Shown here in pieces: positions 29,184 to 37,760 of a DNA stretch of 64,000 nucleotides. Within the stretch, counting starts at the first letter, position 1; every line of letters begins with the position of its first letter. The position numbers were made by a program, and so were the translations under genes. The stretch spans positions 1,409,305-1,473,304 of the forward strand of contig JAJFKW010000001.1 in the NCBI GenBank assembly GCA_021773015.1. The letters run 5' to 3'. Origin of the DNA: Woeseia sp. (GTDB lineage: Bacteria > Pseudomonadota > Gammaproteobacteria > Steroidobacterales > Woeseiaceae). The notes beneath the pieces are model-generated. The model was not told where the DNA came from. It saw nothing but the letters and a program-made list of their open reading frames with translations, and searched no databases.

Positions 29184-29201
29184 GGCACAAGATCTTGTGC
29201 C
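29184..29201 (-). promoter_or_regulatory. NrdR-box-like operator 1
   Basis: GGCACAAGATCTTGTGCC is a perfect 18-bp palindrome whose core matches the conserved positions of the NrdR box (ACACnAnATnTnGTGT) except at the outermost base on each side. It lies just downstream of the predicted nrdJa transcription start, well placed for repression. Confidence 0.75.
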
Positions 29202-29207
29202 AACCAA

Positions 29208-29242
29208 GGCACAAGATTATGCCGCTAAGCTACCAGTGTCAA
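29208..29242 (-). promoter_or_regulatory. nrdJa promoter with second NrdR half-box
   Basis: On the minus strand TTGACA (29242-29237) and CATAAT (29221-29216) form a -35/-10 pair with a 15-bp spacer. The -10 lies inside a second, degenerate copy of the operator, GGCACAAGATTATGCC at 29208-29223, whose left half matches box 1 exactly. The predicted leader is about 170 nt; no cobalamin riboswitch was recognised in it. Confidence 0.6.
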
Positions 29243-29446
29243 GGCTTTGAGGTAAATTTATACCTACCTTTAATATCATTAAAAACAATATGTTACAGAG
29301 ATAAGCGCAGTAACTTCTTTAAATTCCTAGAGAAAAAAATGACACTTTTGTTAAATTTTCCATCCACAACATCTAGTGGCATTAAGTGAAACCAAAATCA
29401 CCGCGCACGAGCCGCCCTAGCATCATCAATTCTGCCTTTTACATGA

Positions 29447-29474
29447 CTTGAAATGGCGAACGGCGGACCAATTA
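29447..29474 (+). promoter_or_regulatory. Possible sigma32 heat-shock promoter
   Basis: CTTGAA at 29447-29452 matches the sigma32 -35, with ACCAATTA 14 bp later as a weak -10, about 80 bp upstream of the Hsp20 gene. The position and the downstream gene support it. Confidence 0.4.
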
Positions 29475-29552
29475 ATGCCGTCAACCATCGGTGTAACGGG
29501 AAGAAAATTTTACTCCGCCGCACCAAACGTTAACAATTTCAAGGAGTAACAA

Positions 29553-29993
29553 ATGCGTATTTCAAGTTTCGAGCCGTGGGCCATTGTTGATCTAATGCAC
29601 AGTGACATAAGCGGAATTCCAAGTCGCCAGGTCGGCAACACGATTGCGGACGGGCGGACAATCAACTGGAAGCCCGCAGTCGATGTCGTTGAGGAAACCG
29701 ACAGATTCGTCATACACGCTGATCTGCCGGGCGTAGACCCAAAGGATATCGAGATCAATATGGAAAAAGGTGTGTTGTCATTATCCGGCGAACGCCACAA
29801 AACCGAACCAGTCGAAAATGCGGGTGTTGCACGAATCGAGCGCGCAAGCGGCCGCTTCGATCGCAAATTCAACTTGCCGGAAACCGCTGATGCGGACGCT
29901 ATCACTGCGCGCAGCGGCAACGGCATTTTGGAAATTGGTATTCCCAAGCTGGCTGAAGTTCAACCTCGCCGAATTACCGTCGAGGCCGCCTAA
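29553..29993 (+). CDS. Small heat-shock protein Hsp20
   Basis: A 146-residue alpha-crystallin-type chaperone that holds unfolding cytosolic proteins for later refolding. The crystallin domain (about 42-140) opens with 'WKPAVDVVEETDRFVIHADLPGV' and has 'GVLSLSGERH' and the closing 'GNGILEIGIPK', which is the A-x-x-x-n-G-v-L-x-I-x-x-P signature. The C-terminal I-x-I/V anchor may be 'RRITVEAA'. A textbook AAGGAG site precedes the ATG. It is divergent from nrdJa and followed by a terminator, so transcribed alone. Confidence 0.93.
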   Translation: MRISSFEPWAIVDLMHSDISGIPSRQVGNTIADGRTINWKPAVDVVEETDRFVIHADLPGVDPKDIEINMEKGVLSLSGERHKTEPVENAGVARIERASGRFDRKFNLPETADADAITARSGNGILEIGIPKLAEVQPRRITVEAA

Positions 29994-30014
29994 CACCGGG
30001 CTTGCAACGTTTTG

Positions 30015-30050
30015 ACGGGGGCCGGCATCTTTGCTGATGCTGGCCCGTTT
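30015..30050 (+). terminator. Intrinsic terminator after Hsp20 gene
   Basis: GGGCCGGCATC / GATGCTGGCCC pair over 11 positions, one of them G-T, around a 6-base loop, followed by GTTTG. It lies about 20 bases after the Hsp20 stop. Confidence 0.65.
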
Positions 30051-30186
30051 GCGACGACCGCAAGGAACTTTTGGGACCGCTTAGTGGTCCGCGATTAAAG
30101 ACGTTATTATTCGGCTAGGCGATTGTTGGGCCGCTGCCGCACGTATTGCGGCAGGCGAATTATTAGGAAACGAGGAATTGTTCAGT

Positions 30187-31536
30187 ATGGGCATCAAACA
30201 ACGAATTTTTTGGTTAGGCGCACTATTGGCGATATCCGGCTTAGGCTATGCGGCTCTGCCAAACGAAATCGACGGCCAGCCAATGCCGAGTCTCGCGCCA
30301 TTGGTGAAGCGAGTCGCGCCAGCAGTCGTAAACATTCGCGTCAGCCAAACGGTCTCATCTAGGTCGCCGTATGGCGACGAAGTATTTCGCTTTTTTGGTA
30401 TTCCAGAGAATCGCCGCGGACCGCGCGAGGTTGCTAGTGCTGGGTCAGGCGTCATCGTCGATGCCGCCCGTGGCTACATATTGACCAATCACCACGTCAT
30501 TGATGGCGCCGATCAAATACAGATCTCACTGCACGACGACACGACATTGGATGCCGAAATTGTCGGTTCCGATGCGGAAACCGATATTGCCGTTATCAAA
30601 GTTGATCCGGAAGACCTGGTAGAGCTACCGATTGGCAATTCGGATCTCGTTGAGGTCGGCGATTTTGTCATCGCGATCGGAAATCCATTTGGGCTGGGTC
30701 ACACGGTGACATCTGGAATCGTTAGCGCTCTAGGTAGAAGTGGTATTAGCAGGGATGGTTACGAGGATTTCATCCAAACGGACGCGTCAATCAATCCTGG
30801 AAACTCTGGCGGCGCGCTGGTCAATATGCGAGGCGAGTTGGTTGGGATTAACTCAGCAATAATCAGCCGCACGGGCGGCAACGTTGGTATTGGCTTTGCC
30901 GTACCTTCAGAAATCGCCCAGTCGATAATGCGCCAGATACTGGATTTCGGCGAGGTTAGACGCGGCCTTCTAGGCGTCACTATTCAGACAATCGACCGGG
31001 AGGGTGCACGTGCGCTGGGAACCGAAGTCGAAAGTGGCGCGCTGGTTTCGGCGATTGAGCCTGGGTCAGCTGCCGAAGATGCGGGACTTCGGGTTGACGA
31101 CATCATCACGAAAATCAATGAGAAAAAAATCGACAACAGCCAGGAGTTGAGAAACGCGATAGGATTAAAACGATCAGGAGAAGTAGTCGCCATAGAATTC
31201 GTTCGGGCCGGCGGCCAGAAAAAAGTCCAGGCTACGTTGGGTATGCGCTCTGTGGCGCGAAATATTGGCTCGGAAATTAACCCATTGCTGGCAGGCGTTG
31301 AATTTTCACCAGCATCTGCCCAGGCCGGCCAAAGTAATTCCGGCGTAATGGTAGCCGCTGTAGACCCCGCTAGCCGCGCAGCGGCGCGCGATTTGCGGGC
31401 CGGCGACCTTATTGTGCAAGTCAATCGTCGACCGGTTGAAGATCTCAACGACTTTGAGGAAGTTGCAGCTGGCAGCAGACGCCTATTTCTCCTGGTACAA
31501 CGGGATAGCCGCACATTGGTGTTACAAATTCGATGA
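30187..31536 (+). CDS. degQ: Do-family periplasmic serine protease
   Basis: About 449 residues with a signal peptide ending near residue 22. It is an HtrA/DegQ protease for envelope quality control. The catalytic triad is visible: His in 'LTNHHVIDGA', Asp in 'ETDIAVIKV', Ser in 'INPGNSGGAL'. Two PDZ domains follow (about 250-335 and 360-449); the first begins 'RRGLLGVTIQ' and the second ends 'RRLFLLVQRDSRTLVLQIR'. Two PDZ domains fit DegP/DegQ rather than DegS, and a long Q-loop is absent, favouring DegQ. ATG 30187 with GAGGAA upstream is preferred to the TTG at 30178. Confidence 0.93.
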   Translation: MGIKQRIFWLGALLAISGLGYAALPNEIDGQPMPSLAPLVKRVAPAVVNIRVSQTVSSRSPYGDEVFRFFGIPENRRGPREVASAGSGVIVDAARGYILTNHHVIDGADQIQISLHDDTTLDAEIVGSDAETDIAVIKVDPEDLVELPIGNSDLVEVGDFVIAIGNPFGLGHTVTSGIVSALGRSGISRDGYEDFIQTDASINPGNSGGALVNMRGELVGINSAIISRTGGNVGIGFAVPSEIAQSIMRQILDFGEVRRGLLGVTIQTIDREGARALGTEVESGALVSAIEPGSAAEDAGLRVDDIITKINEKKIDNSQELRNAIGLKRSGEVVAIEFVRAGGQKKVQATLGMRSVARNIGSEINPLLAGVEFSPASAQAGQSNSGVMVAAVDPASRAAARDLRAGDLIVQVNRRPVEDLNDFEEVAAGSRRLFLLVQRDSRTLVLQIR

Positions 31537-31616
31537 CACGGTAGCGCGTCAATGGATATCGGGCGTCAGTTCGATTGAGGTCGATTACATCGGCGGCGAG
31601 CGCGCCGCTATGCCCT

Positions 31617-31645
31617 TTGCTGCATTAGTATAGCGCCGGTATGAT
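31617..31645 (+). promoter_or_regulatory. Possible sigma70 promoter for lytic transglycosylase
   Basis: TATGAT at 31640-31645 is a good -10, with TTGCTG 17 bp upstream as a weak -35. It lies 33 bp before the slt start, in the gap after degQ. Confidence 0.45.
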
Positions 31646-31678
31646 CAGGGTCTACTCGGTCCTTGAACGGACTTCAAA

Positions 31679-33661
31679 ATGAAATTTCCTTTTTGCACGC
31701 CGTTGATTTTATCGCTTATCTGCTCGCTGCCTGGCATCGATATTGTATCGGCCGAAGAAGTGACCGATAGACTCGCGGAACAACGCAGGGCGTTTCGCGA
31801 GGTGTATCCGCGTGCGGAACTTGGCGACTGGCGTCCGGCGGCGGCGAAGGAAAAGTTGCTAGGCGATTACGTCTTATGGCCGGATTTGCGGGCAGTTTGG
31901 TTACGCAGCCGAATTCGCAATCACGACTATGCTGATGTTCCTACCTACCTCGAAGGGTACGCCACGCTGAAACCCGCAAGAGAATTGCGCTATCAATTCG
32001 CGGTTTCGCTCGGCAGTTCTGGCAATCTGCCCAAGTACTATCAAATTTATCAGCAGTTCTATCAGGGCATGGAGATCGCCAAACTTGACTGCCTGGCATT
32101 GCAAGCCGAGATAGCGGCGGGTAGAGAATCAAAGATTGATACCCGTGGCGTTGAGAAATGGCTGATCGCGGGTAACCAGGTCGCCGAGTGTGATCCCATC
32201 TTCGACAACCTGCGGCGTCGTGGTGTCATAGCAGAGCATCAGTACCGCCAACGATTCGAGCTGGCGATTGCAGCGCGCGAGTTCGCAATCGCGCGCTATT
32301 TGTCACGGTCGCTTCCGGACTCCTATGTCAATCGAGCACAACAGTGGTCGAAAGTCGCGAACGATCCGGAGTCTTACCTGCACGGGCCGTTGCCAAGCCA
32401 GAACACTGCGGACCGTTTGTCTCAGATAATTTATGCCGTCGAACGTTTAGCCTATCGGAAGCCACTTATCGCGGCCCAGTATTGGCGCGATAGCGCCATT
32501 AGCCGTCCATTTTCAGAATCGCAGCTGCACAACACCTCGCGACACATTGCACTATGGGCAGCCCGCCACCATGAGCCCGTCGCGAAGACCCTACTGGCAA
32601 ATATCCCTCCCGGCGCACGCGACACAGAAGTCGCCCGCTGGACGGCGCGATCAGCTTTGTTACAACACGACTGGCGCGGCGTGATTGATGCCATAAGCAA
32701 AATGTCCGCTGATGAGCGGCAGGAAGAAGCGTGGCGCTACTGGCTGGGAGCAGCCAACAAAAAACTGGGAGAAACCGCAGACGCAAATGTTGCGCTAGAC
32801 ACACTTGCCAACGAAAGAAGTTTCTTTGGTTTTCTGGCTGCAGACCTCATTGGCCGGCAATATTCATTCTCCGACGAACGTATCTCGGCGGACGAACCGA
32901 CAATTTTGGCGTTTTCCGTGCGCCCCGAGGTAATTCGTGCACGCGAGCTATATTTTGTAGGTCTCGAAGCGCGCGGTCGTTCGGAATGGGATGCAGCAAC
33001 CGCGCTGCTTTCTGCAAAGGGAAAGCAACAGGCATCAATCCTCGCACATCGATGGGGATGGCACTCAAGAGCGATCGCAACCTTGGCAAAAGGCGGAAAC
33101 CTTAATGACCTGAAGATACGATTTCCGTTGCCCTACCAGGCGTCATTTAGAGCGCATACAGCGGCATCTCCGGTACGCGAGAGTTGGGCCTACGGTGTCG
33201 CACGCAGCGAAAGCTTGTTCATGCGAGATATCCGGTCGAGTGCCGGGGCTATCGGACTCATGCAGCTACTCCCGGAAACCGGTCGGCGTACTGCCAAAGA
33301 AATTAGTCACCCGTACGCGGGCACAACAACGCTCGTCGACCCTGACAGTAATATTCGTCTTGGCACCGCTTATCTTGCCAAGATGTACGAGAGATTTGAT
33401 CGCAATTCAGTACTCGCGACAGCAGCATACAATGCGGGTCCGTTGAACGTCGAAAACTGGTTACCTGAAGCGGGGTCTCTTGACGCTCTTATTTGGATTG
33501 AGAACATACCTTTTAATGAGACGCGTAATTACGTAAAAAGGGTGCTCGCGATGGATACAATTTTCAACTGGCGCCTTAACGGCAACGCTCGACGGCTTTC
33601 AGCGCAATTGGAAGATATTGTCGCACCGTCCGCCATCCAGCAAAGCGCTGCTCGCAACTAG
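31679..33661 (+). CDS. slt: Soluble lytic murein transglycosylase
   Basis: A 660-residue periplasmic enzyme that cleaves glycan strands of peptidoglycan to 1,6-anhydro products for recycling. A signal peptide (about 1-25) precedes a long alpha-helical superhelix (to about 480), as in Slt70. The C-terminal catalytic domain has 'ARSESLFMRDIRSSAGAIGLMQ', where the Glu of 'SES' is catalytic. Then come 'LMQLLPETGRRTAKE', 'NIRLGTAYL' and 'ATAAYNAGPLNVENWLP'. Size and layout match Slt70. The recycling ligase Mpl is also in this window. Confidence 0.93.
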   Translation: MKFPFCTPLILSLICSLPGIDIVSAEEVTDRLAEQRRAFREVYPRAELGDWRPAAAKEKLLGDYVLWPDLRAVWLRSRIRNHDYADVPTYLEGYATLKPARELRYQFAVSLGSSGNLPKYYQIYQQFYQGMEIAKLDCLALQAEIAAGRESKIDTRGVEKWLIAGNQVAECDPIFDNLRRRGVIAEHQYRQRFELAIAAREFAIARYLSRSLPDSYVNRAQQWSKVANDPESYLHGPLPSQNTADRLSQIIYAVERLAYRKPLIAAQYWRDSAISRPFSESQLHNTSRHIALWAARHHEPVAKTLLANIPPGARDTEVARWTARSALLQHDWRGVIDAISKMSADERQEEAWRYWLGAANKKLGETADANVALDTLANERSFFGFLAADLIGRQYSFSDERISADEPTILAFSVRPEVIRARELYFVGLEARGRSEWDAATALLSAKGKQQASILAHRWGWHSRAIATLAKGGNLNDLKIRFPLPYQASFRAHTAASPVRESWAYGVARSESLFMRDIRSSAGAIGLMQLLPETGRRTAKEISHPYAGTTTLVDPDSNIRLGTAYLAKMYERFDRNSVLATAAYNAGPLNVENWLPEAGSLDALIWIENIPFNETRNYVKRVLAMDTIFNWRLNGNARRLSAQLEDIVAPSAIQQSAARN

Positions 33662-33667
33662 AACGCA

Positions 33668-34741
33668 TTAATTTGCAAGTTTCGCGAGCCTAGCCTGTCG
33701 TTCGTCAAAGCTCAGCTCCGCAAGCGCCGCCGCTTGTGCATAGAAACACGCCATATCGTCATTACAGTTCGCCGCCAGGCGATCAAACGCCGGACGACTA
33801 CCGTCATACAAATTTTGTGATATGAGTCGCGCGTTATTCAAAGGTGGCGCAAGCCAATTATTCACCGATAATCCTGACTCAGTGACCAGAGCCTGCGCTG
33901 CCGCGGACAACTTATCGAGAATGAGCCGTTTTCCGTTGCGTTTTTCATGATCGGAAAGATTGCTGTCATAAACCGTCTGTAATTTTCCCCGCGTAACCTC
34001 GACCAAGTTTGCGATCTCGGCTTGAAGTTCTGCAAACAGTCTTCGCTTTTCGACATCGTCAGAAATTTCGCGACGCTTCGACCATCGTTCAATTCCGATC
34101 GCCGCGACGGTCGACGCAAACGACTCATTAAATGCGGTGTCCCCTTTGACGTACAGTTTTTGGTGCGCGAGTTCATGAAACAACGTTTCAACGAGGTAGG
34201 CGTCGGACCAACGCATCATGGTATTCAAGACAGGGTCATTGAAGCGACCCAGCGTAGAGTAAGCCGGTACGCCGCCAACATTGACGTCGAAGCCTTTGGC
34301 GTGAAGCTTTGCTGCAAATTCACGCGCTTTGGTCTCCTTGAAATAACCGCGATACGCGACGCACCCCGCGACCGGAAAGCACCAGGTCTCGGGCTCCAAG
34401 GAAAACTCCGGTGCGGCAAATACGTTCCAGAGGACAAAGTCTCGCTCCAAATCGGTATAACTGCGATAGCTTTTGTTCTGCGGCAGCAGCAATACCTCGA
34501 CGGCAAATTCACGGGCCTCCTGCACCATTCTAAGACGATCGCGCAATTCTACCGGCGTGGTATCGTCGCCAATGACTTCGTTCAGCGGGCGGCGTTTGCG
34601 CAGAACCTCCATTTGTCCGCCAATTGCCTGCAAGTAGTAACAACCCTCGGTAATTGCGAGTGCCGCAACCAGCACGAATAGCAGAAATACTCTGACGATC
34701 AATCGGTTTTGCTTAGTCAAGAATTTCAATCCTTGTATCAA
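33668..34741 (-). CDS. Putative zinc aminopeptidase (PF10023 family)
   Basis: A 357-residue protein with an N-terminal hydrophobic segment ending 'AITEGCYYLQAIGGQ'. The Cys34 and what follows match the start of mature lipoproteins of this family, although 'TEGC' is an imperfect lipobox. 'LFHELAHQKLYVKGDTAFNESFA' gives the HExxH zinc motif and a downstream Glu third ligand. Peptidase activity is predicted for the family, not proven. It is convergent with slt, 6 bp apart, and divergent from cca. Probably periplasmic or membrane-anchored. Confidence 0.82.
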   Translation of the reverse strand: MIQGLKFLTKQNRLIVRVFLLFVLVAALAITEGCYYLQAIGGQMEVLRKRRPLNEVIGDDTTPVELRDRLRMVQEAREFAVEVLLLPQNKSYRSYTDLERDFVLWNVFAAPEFSLEPETWCFPVAGCVAYRGYFKETKAREFAAKLHAKGFDVNVGGVPAYSTLGRFNDPVLNTMMRWSDAYLVETLFHELAHQKLYVKGDTAFNESFASTVAAIGIERWSKRREISDDVEKRRLFAELQAEIANLVEVTRGKLQTVYDSNLSDHEKRNGKRLILDKLSAAAQALVTESGLSVNNWLAPPLNNARLISQNLYDGSRPAFDRLAANCNDDMACFYAQAAALAELSFDERQARLAKLAN

Positions 34742-34879
34742 CCTGTTGCCCTGTCATGCGCCGTGTTGTAACCAGCAATGATCGCCGAAATTGCCAAAAG
34801 TTTTGTCCGGCGTCTCGCTTATGGTCTCAGATTGCCCGCCAGTGATGTGCGTTGCCAGGCAGGCTGCTAGACTTCGAAA

Positions 34880-36118
34880 ATGAAAGTTTACCTTGTTGGC
34901 GGCGCCGTTCGGGACGAAAAACTCGGTCTCGCCGTTGCTGACCGCGATTGGTGCGTTGTCGGTTCGACGCCTGAGAAGCTCAAAGCGTTAGGCTACAAAG
35001 CGGTGGGCAAGGACTTCCCGGTTTTTTTGCACCCGGAAAGTGGCGAAGAATACGCTCTAGCTCGAACCGAACGAAAGTCGGGTTCGGGCTATCACGGCTT
35101 TCAATTCTTCACATCGCCCGACGTTACCATCGAGGAAGACTTGCGCAGGCGCGACCTAACGATAAACGCCATGGCTGTCGATGACGTCGGAAATCTGGTG
35201 GATCCATTCGACGGCTTGCGAGACTTAAACGAGCGAACGCTCCGACACGTCTCTGAAGCGTTCGTGGAAGACCCGTTACGGGTCTTGCGTGTCGCCCGAT
35301 TTGCTGCACGCTACAAGAGCCATGGCTTTTCGATCGCCAGTGAAACCATCCAGTTAATGTCGCAGATGTCCGAAAGCGGGGAATTGGACGAGCTGACTCC
35401 AGCGAGAATATGGAAAGAAACTGAATCAGCACTTTGCACCACAGCACCTCGCGAATATTTCGAAACACTGCGAGATTGTGGCGCTCTGTGTATTGTGTTT
35501 CCTGAGCTGGATGCGCTGTTCGGTATTCCGCAACCGGAAAAGTGGCATCCCGAAATCGACTGCGGCGTTCATACCATGATGGTTGTCGAACAAGCTGGAC
35601 TGCTGTCGGCTGATCCAGCGATTCGCTTTGCCGCTCTGGTGCACGATCTCGGTAAAGCGACCACCGACAAAAATCTGCTGCCCGCGCATCACGGTCACGA
35701 AAAGCGCAGCGCCGACCTTGTTAAGGCGCTTTCTTCAAGATTACCTGTGCCGAAAGAATACCGTGAGCTAGCTCTGCTGGTCGCAGAATTTCATGGTCAT
35801 TGCCACCGCGCGTTCGAACTCAAAGCATCGACGATACTGAAGTTGATGAAACGCGCAGACGTATTTCGGCGTCCTGAACGCTTCGAAAAATTTCTCCTTG
35901 CTTGCGAGGCAGATGCGCGTGGCCGGAAAGGACTTGAAGATCGCGATTATTCACAAGTGGATTATCTAAGGAATGCGGCGCAGCAAGTGTCGCAAGTGCC
36001 TACCGCGCAGGCCGGTGAAAGTGGCTTGTCGGGCGCCGATATCGGGCGCGCTATAGAGGCAATGCGACTCACCTGCCTAAAGAAATTCGTGAAGGCCTAT
36101 CAACCGCCAAAGAGGTAA
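34880..36118 (+). CDS. cca: Multifunctional CCA tRNA nucleotidyltransferase
   Basis: A 412-residue enzyme that adds or repairs the 3'-CCA of tRNA. 'VGGAVRDEKLGL' and the metal pair in 'DRDW' form the nucleotidyltransferase core. 'RRDLTINAMA' and 'DPFDGLRDL' follow, and 'EDPLRVLRVARFAAR' is the nucleotide-selecting neck. A C-terminal HD domain ('ALVHDLGKATT', 'HHGHEKRSADLV') gives the phosphatase/phosphodiesterase functions of the gammaproteobacterial form. The final codons overlap the convergent outer-membrane-protein gene by 19 bases. Confidence 0.95.
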   Translation: MKVYLVGGAVRDEKLGLAVADRDWCVVGSTPEKLKALGYKAVGKDFPVFLHPESGEEYALARTERKSGSGYHGFQFFTSPDVTIEEDLRRRDLTINAMAVDDVGNLVDPFDGLRDLNERTLRHVSEAFVEDPLRVLRVARFAARYKSHGFSIASETIQLMSQMSESGELDELTPARIWKETESALCTTAPREYFETLRDCGALCIVFPELDALFGIPQPEKWHPEIDCGVHTMMVVEQAGLLSADPAIRFAALVHDLGKATTDKNLLPAHHGHEKRSADLVKALSSRLPVPKEYRELALLVAEFHGHCHRAFELKASTILKLMKRADVFRRPERFEKFLLACEADARGRKGLEDRDYSQVDYLRNAAQQVSQVPTAQAGESGLSGADIGRAIEAMRLTCLKKFVKAYQPPKR

Positions 36119-36948
36119 AAGCTTACCGATAATGCGTAGGTCCCGCCGAAGTCTTCTGAATCGTCGTAGGCGACGCGCAATTCCAAGTCACTGCGCGGAC
36201 TGCTCGGCGCAATGTACGAAATTGCCAGAGAGTTCACATCACTTCCGTCCACCGCGGTCTGCCAATTGCTAACGGAAACGTCGACAGATCGATTACCGAA
36301 GTGGAACGAAGATCCGACGCTGACGCGATGGTCAATTAAGCTGTTTACAAGATTGAGCCTGGATCTGGCAAAATCTCTCAGCAAGTCAATTCGTTGTTGA
36401 ATTCTGATGTTTCGCGAGTATTCGTAGGTCATACCATTTGCGAACAGGCTCACGTTTTTTGTAACGTCGACTCTTCCAGACAGACCGATGCCATCTGCCG
36501 AAAATTCCGTGGTACGTCTTAGGTCAGGCGCTAACAATGATGAAAACACGAAGTCAAAATCGCGCCTTTCTACGGTCAACGTTAGTGCAGCCGTATCCCC
36601 TCGATAAAACGCCGCCGCCGTGACATCATTGCTATCAAGCAAGTCCTCATCACCCCAATACGCCACTCCTATGCGCAGTCCAAATTTGCCAAACGACTGT
36701 TCGAATCCCAGATCGACAAGAATCGTATCAAAATCTGTTACTCCGCCTCCCGCAGTTGTCTTGACAACAGTCGATGACAGCCACGACGAGTCCGTAAAGC
36801 CGTAATTTGCAAACGCGGCAACCGCCCGCCCGTCTGAGGTGTCCACTTCACCACTAAGGCCCAACAGGTAGCCACCGTCTGCGTATGCCGGCGTTATCAG
36901 GAGCCAATAGCAGGCCAGCAGAATGTGTGCCTTTCTAGAAAAAGACAT
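36100..36948 (-). CDS. Predicted outer-membrane beta-barrel protein, unknown
   Basis: About 282 residues with a signal peptide ending 'PAYA|DGGYLLGLSG'. The mature part is a run of short alternating strands such as 'AALTLTVERRDFDFVFSS' and 'RSDLELRVAYDDSEDF', and it finishes 'YALSVSFYLFGG', close to the aromatic C-terminal signal of barrel proteins. I do not recognise a family. ATG 36948 is chosen because it starts a clear signal peptide; the open frame reaches 37032. It overlaps the end of uppP by 14 bases, suggesting translational coupling, and its end overlaps cca by 19 bases. Confidence 0.65.
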   Translation of the reverse strand: MSFSRKAHILLACYWLLITPAYADGGYLLGLSGEVDTSDGRAVAAFANYGFTDSSWLSSTVVKTTAGGGVTDFDTILVDLGFEQSFGKFGLRIGVAYWGDEDLLDSNDVTAAAFYRGDTAALTLTVERRDFDFVFSSLLAPDLRRTTEFSADGIGLSGRVDVTKNVSLFANGMTYEYSRNIRIQQRIDLLRDFARSRLNLVNSLIDHRVSVGSSFHFGNRSVDVSVSNWQTAVDGSDVNSLAISYIAPSSPRSDLELRVAYDDSEDFGGTYALSVSFYLFGG

Positions 36949-37732
36949 AAAAAACGAACCCCGCAAGCAAAACTCTATATATTGCAAACGGAAGCACGCC
37001 GATTGCGTTGACGACGCGCATGAAAAATTCAATGCTCAGATAGGCGACGAACGCAGAAATAACGACCGCAACGCCCAATTCAGCCCAATTTGCTTGAATA
37101 TCGTCGCGGAACATCGTGTACACCTTATATGCGGTTGCCAGGGCGATCGCTGGGACCGACAGCAAGAACGAGAACCTGGCTGCGTCCTGGCGCCTAAGAC
37201 CAAGCGCCATCGCTGCAGTTATGGTTACTCCGGACCGCGACGTTCCCGGTACGAGCGCTAGCATCTGGGCAATTCCGATTATCACAGTGTCCTTCAGCCG
37301 AATACGCGAAAACTCTCGAGTTTTAGGGCCAAACCGATCAGCCAAGAAGAGGAGAATTCCGAATCCAGACAAAGTCACAACAATGATGTTGGGACTGCGT
37401 AAGTTCGCCTCAATGAAGTCAGCGCAAAGATAACCAGCGGTCGCGACCGGTATCGTCGCGATGCCAATGCCAAACGCCAACCGCGCATAAGGATCTTCGA
37501 TATTGCCTCTTAGCACGGAAGCGCCTCCGTGCAACAGTTGGACGACGTCATTGCGAAAATAAAGACATACCGCGAGTAACGATCCAAAGTGGACCGCAAC
37601 ATCGAACACCAAACCTTGGTCAGGCCAACCCACCAATCCGGGCACCAAGACGAGGTGGCCGGAACTAGAAATCGGTAAGAACTCCGTTAAGCCCTGAACG
37701 ATTGCCAGGACTACAATTTGCGTCCAACTCAT
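36935..37732 (-). CDS. uppP: Undecaprenyl-diphosphate phosphatase
   Basis: A 265-residue membrane enzyme of the BacA family that makes undecaprenyl phosphate, the lipid carrier for peptidoglycan and other surface polymers. 'GLTEFLPISSSGHLVL' and 'VPGTSRSGVTITAAMALGL' are the two active-site motifs. About seven to eight hydrophobic helices are visible. The ATG at 37732 begins 'MSWTQIVVLAIVQG', the usual start. It overlaps the following beta-barrel gene. Confidence 0.95.
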   Translation of the reverse strand: MSWTQIVVLAIVQGLTEFLPISSSGHLVLVPGLVGWPDQGLVFDVAVHFGSLLAVCLYFRNDVVQLLHGGASVLRGNIEDPYARLAFGIGIATIPVATAGYLCADFIEANLRSPNIIVVTLSGFGILLFLADRFGPKTREFSRIRLKDTVIIGIAQMLALVPGTSRSGVTITAAMALGLRRQDAARFSFLLSVPAIALATAYKVYTMFRDDIQANWAELGVAVVISAFVAYLSIEFFMRVVNAIGVLPFAIYRVLLAGFVFYVFF

Positions 37733-37760
37733 TGGGTCGCCCTAATTACCTAAAATAGCA

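Noticed and set aside
29040-29209. Cobalamin riboswitch in the nrdJa leader
   Set aside because: The B12-box GCCACTG and the expected arms are not present, and NrdR-type operators explain regulation better.
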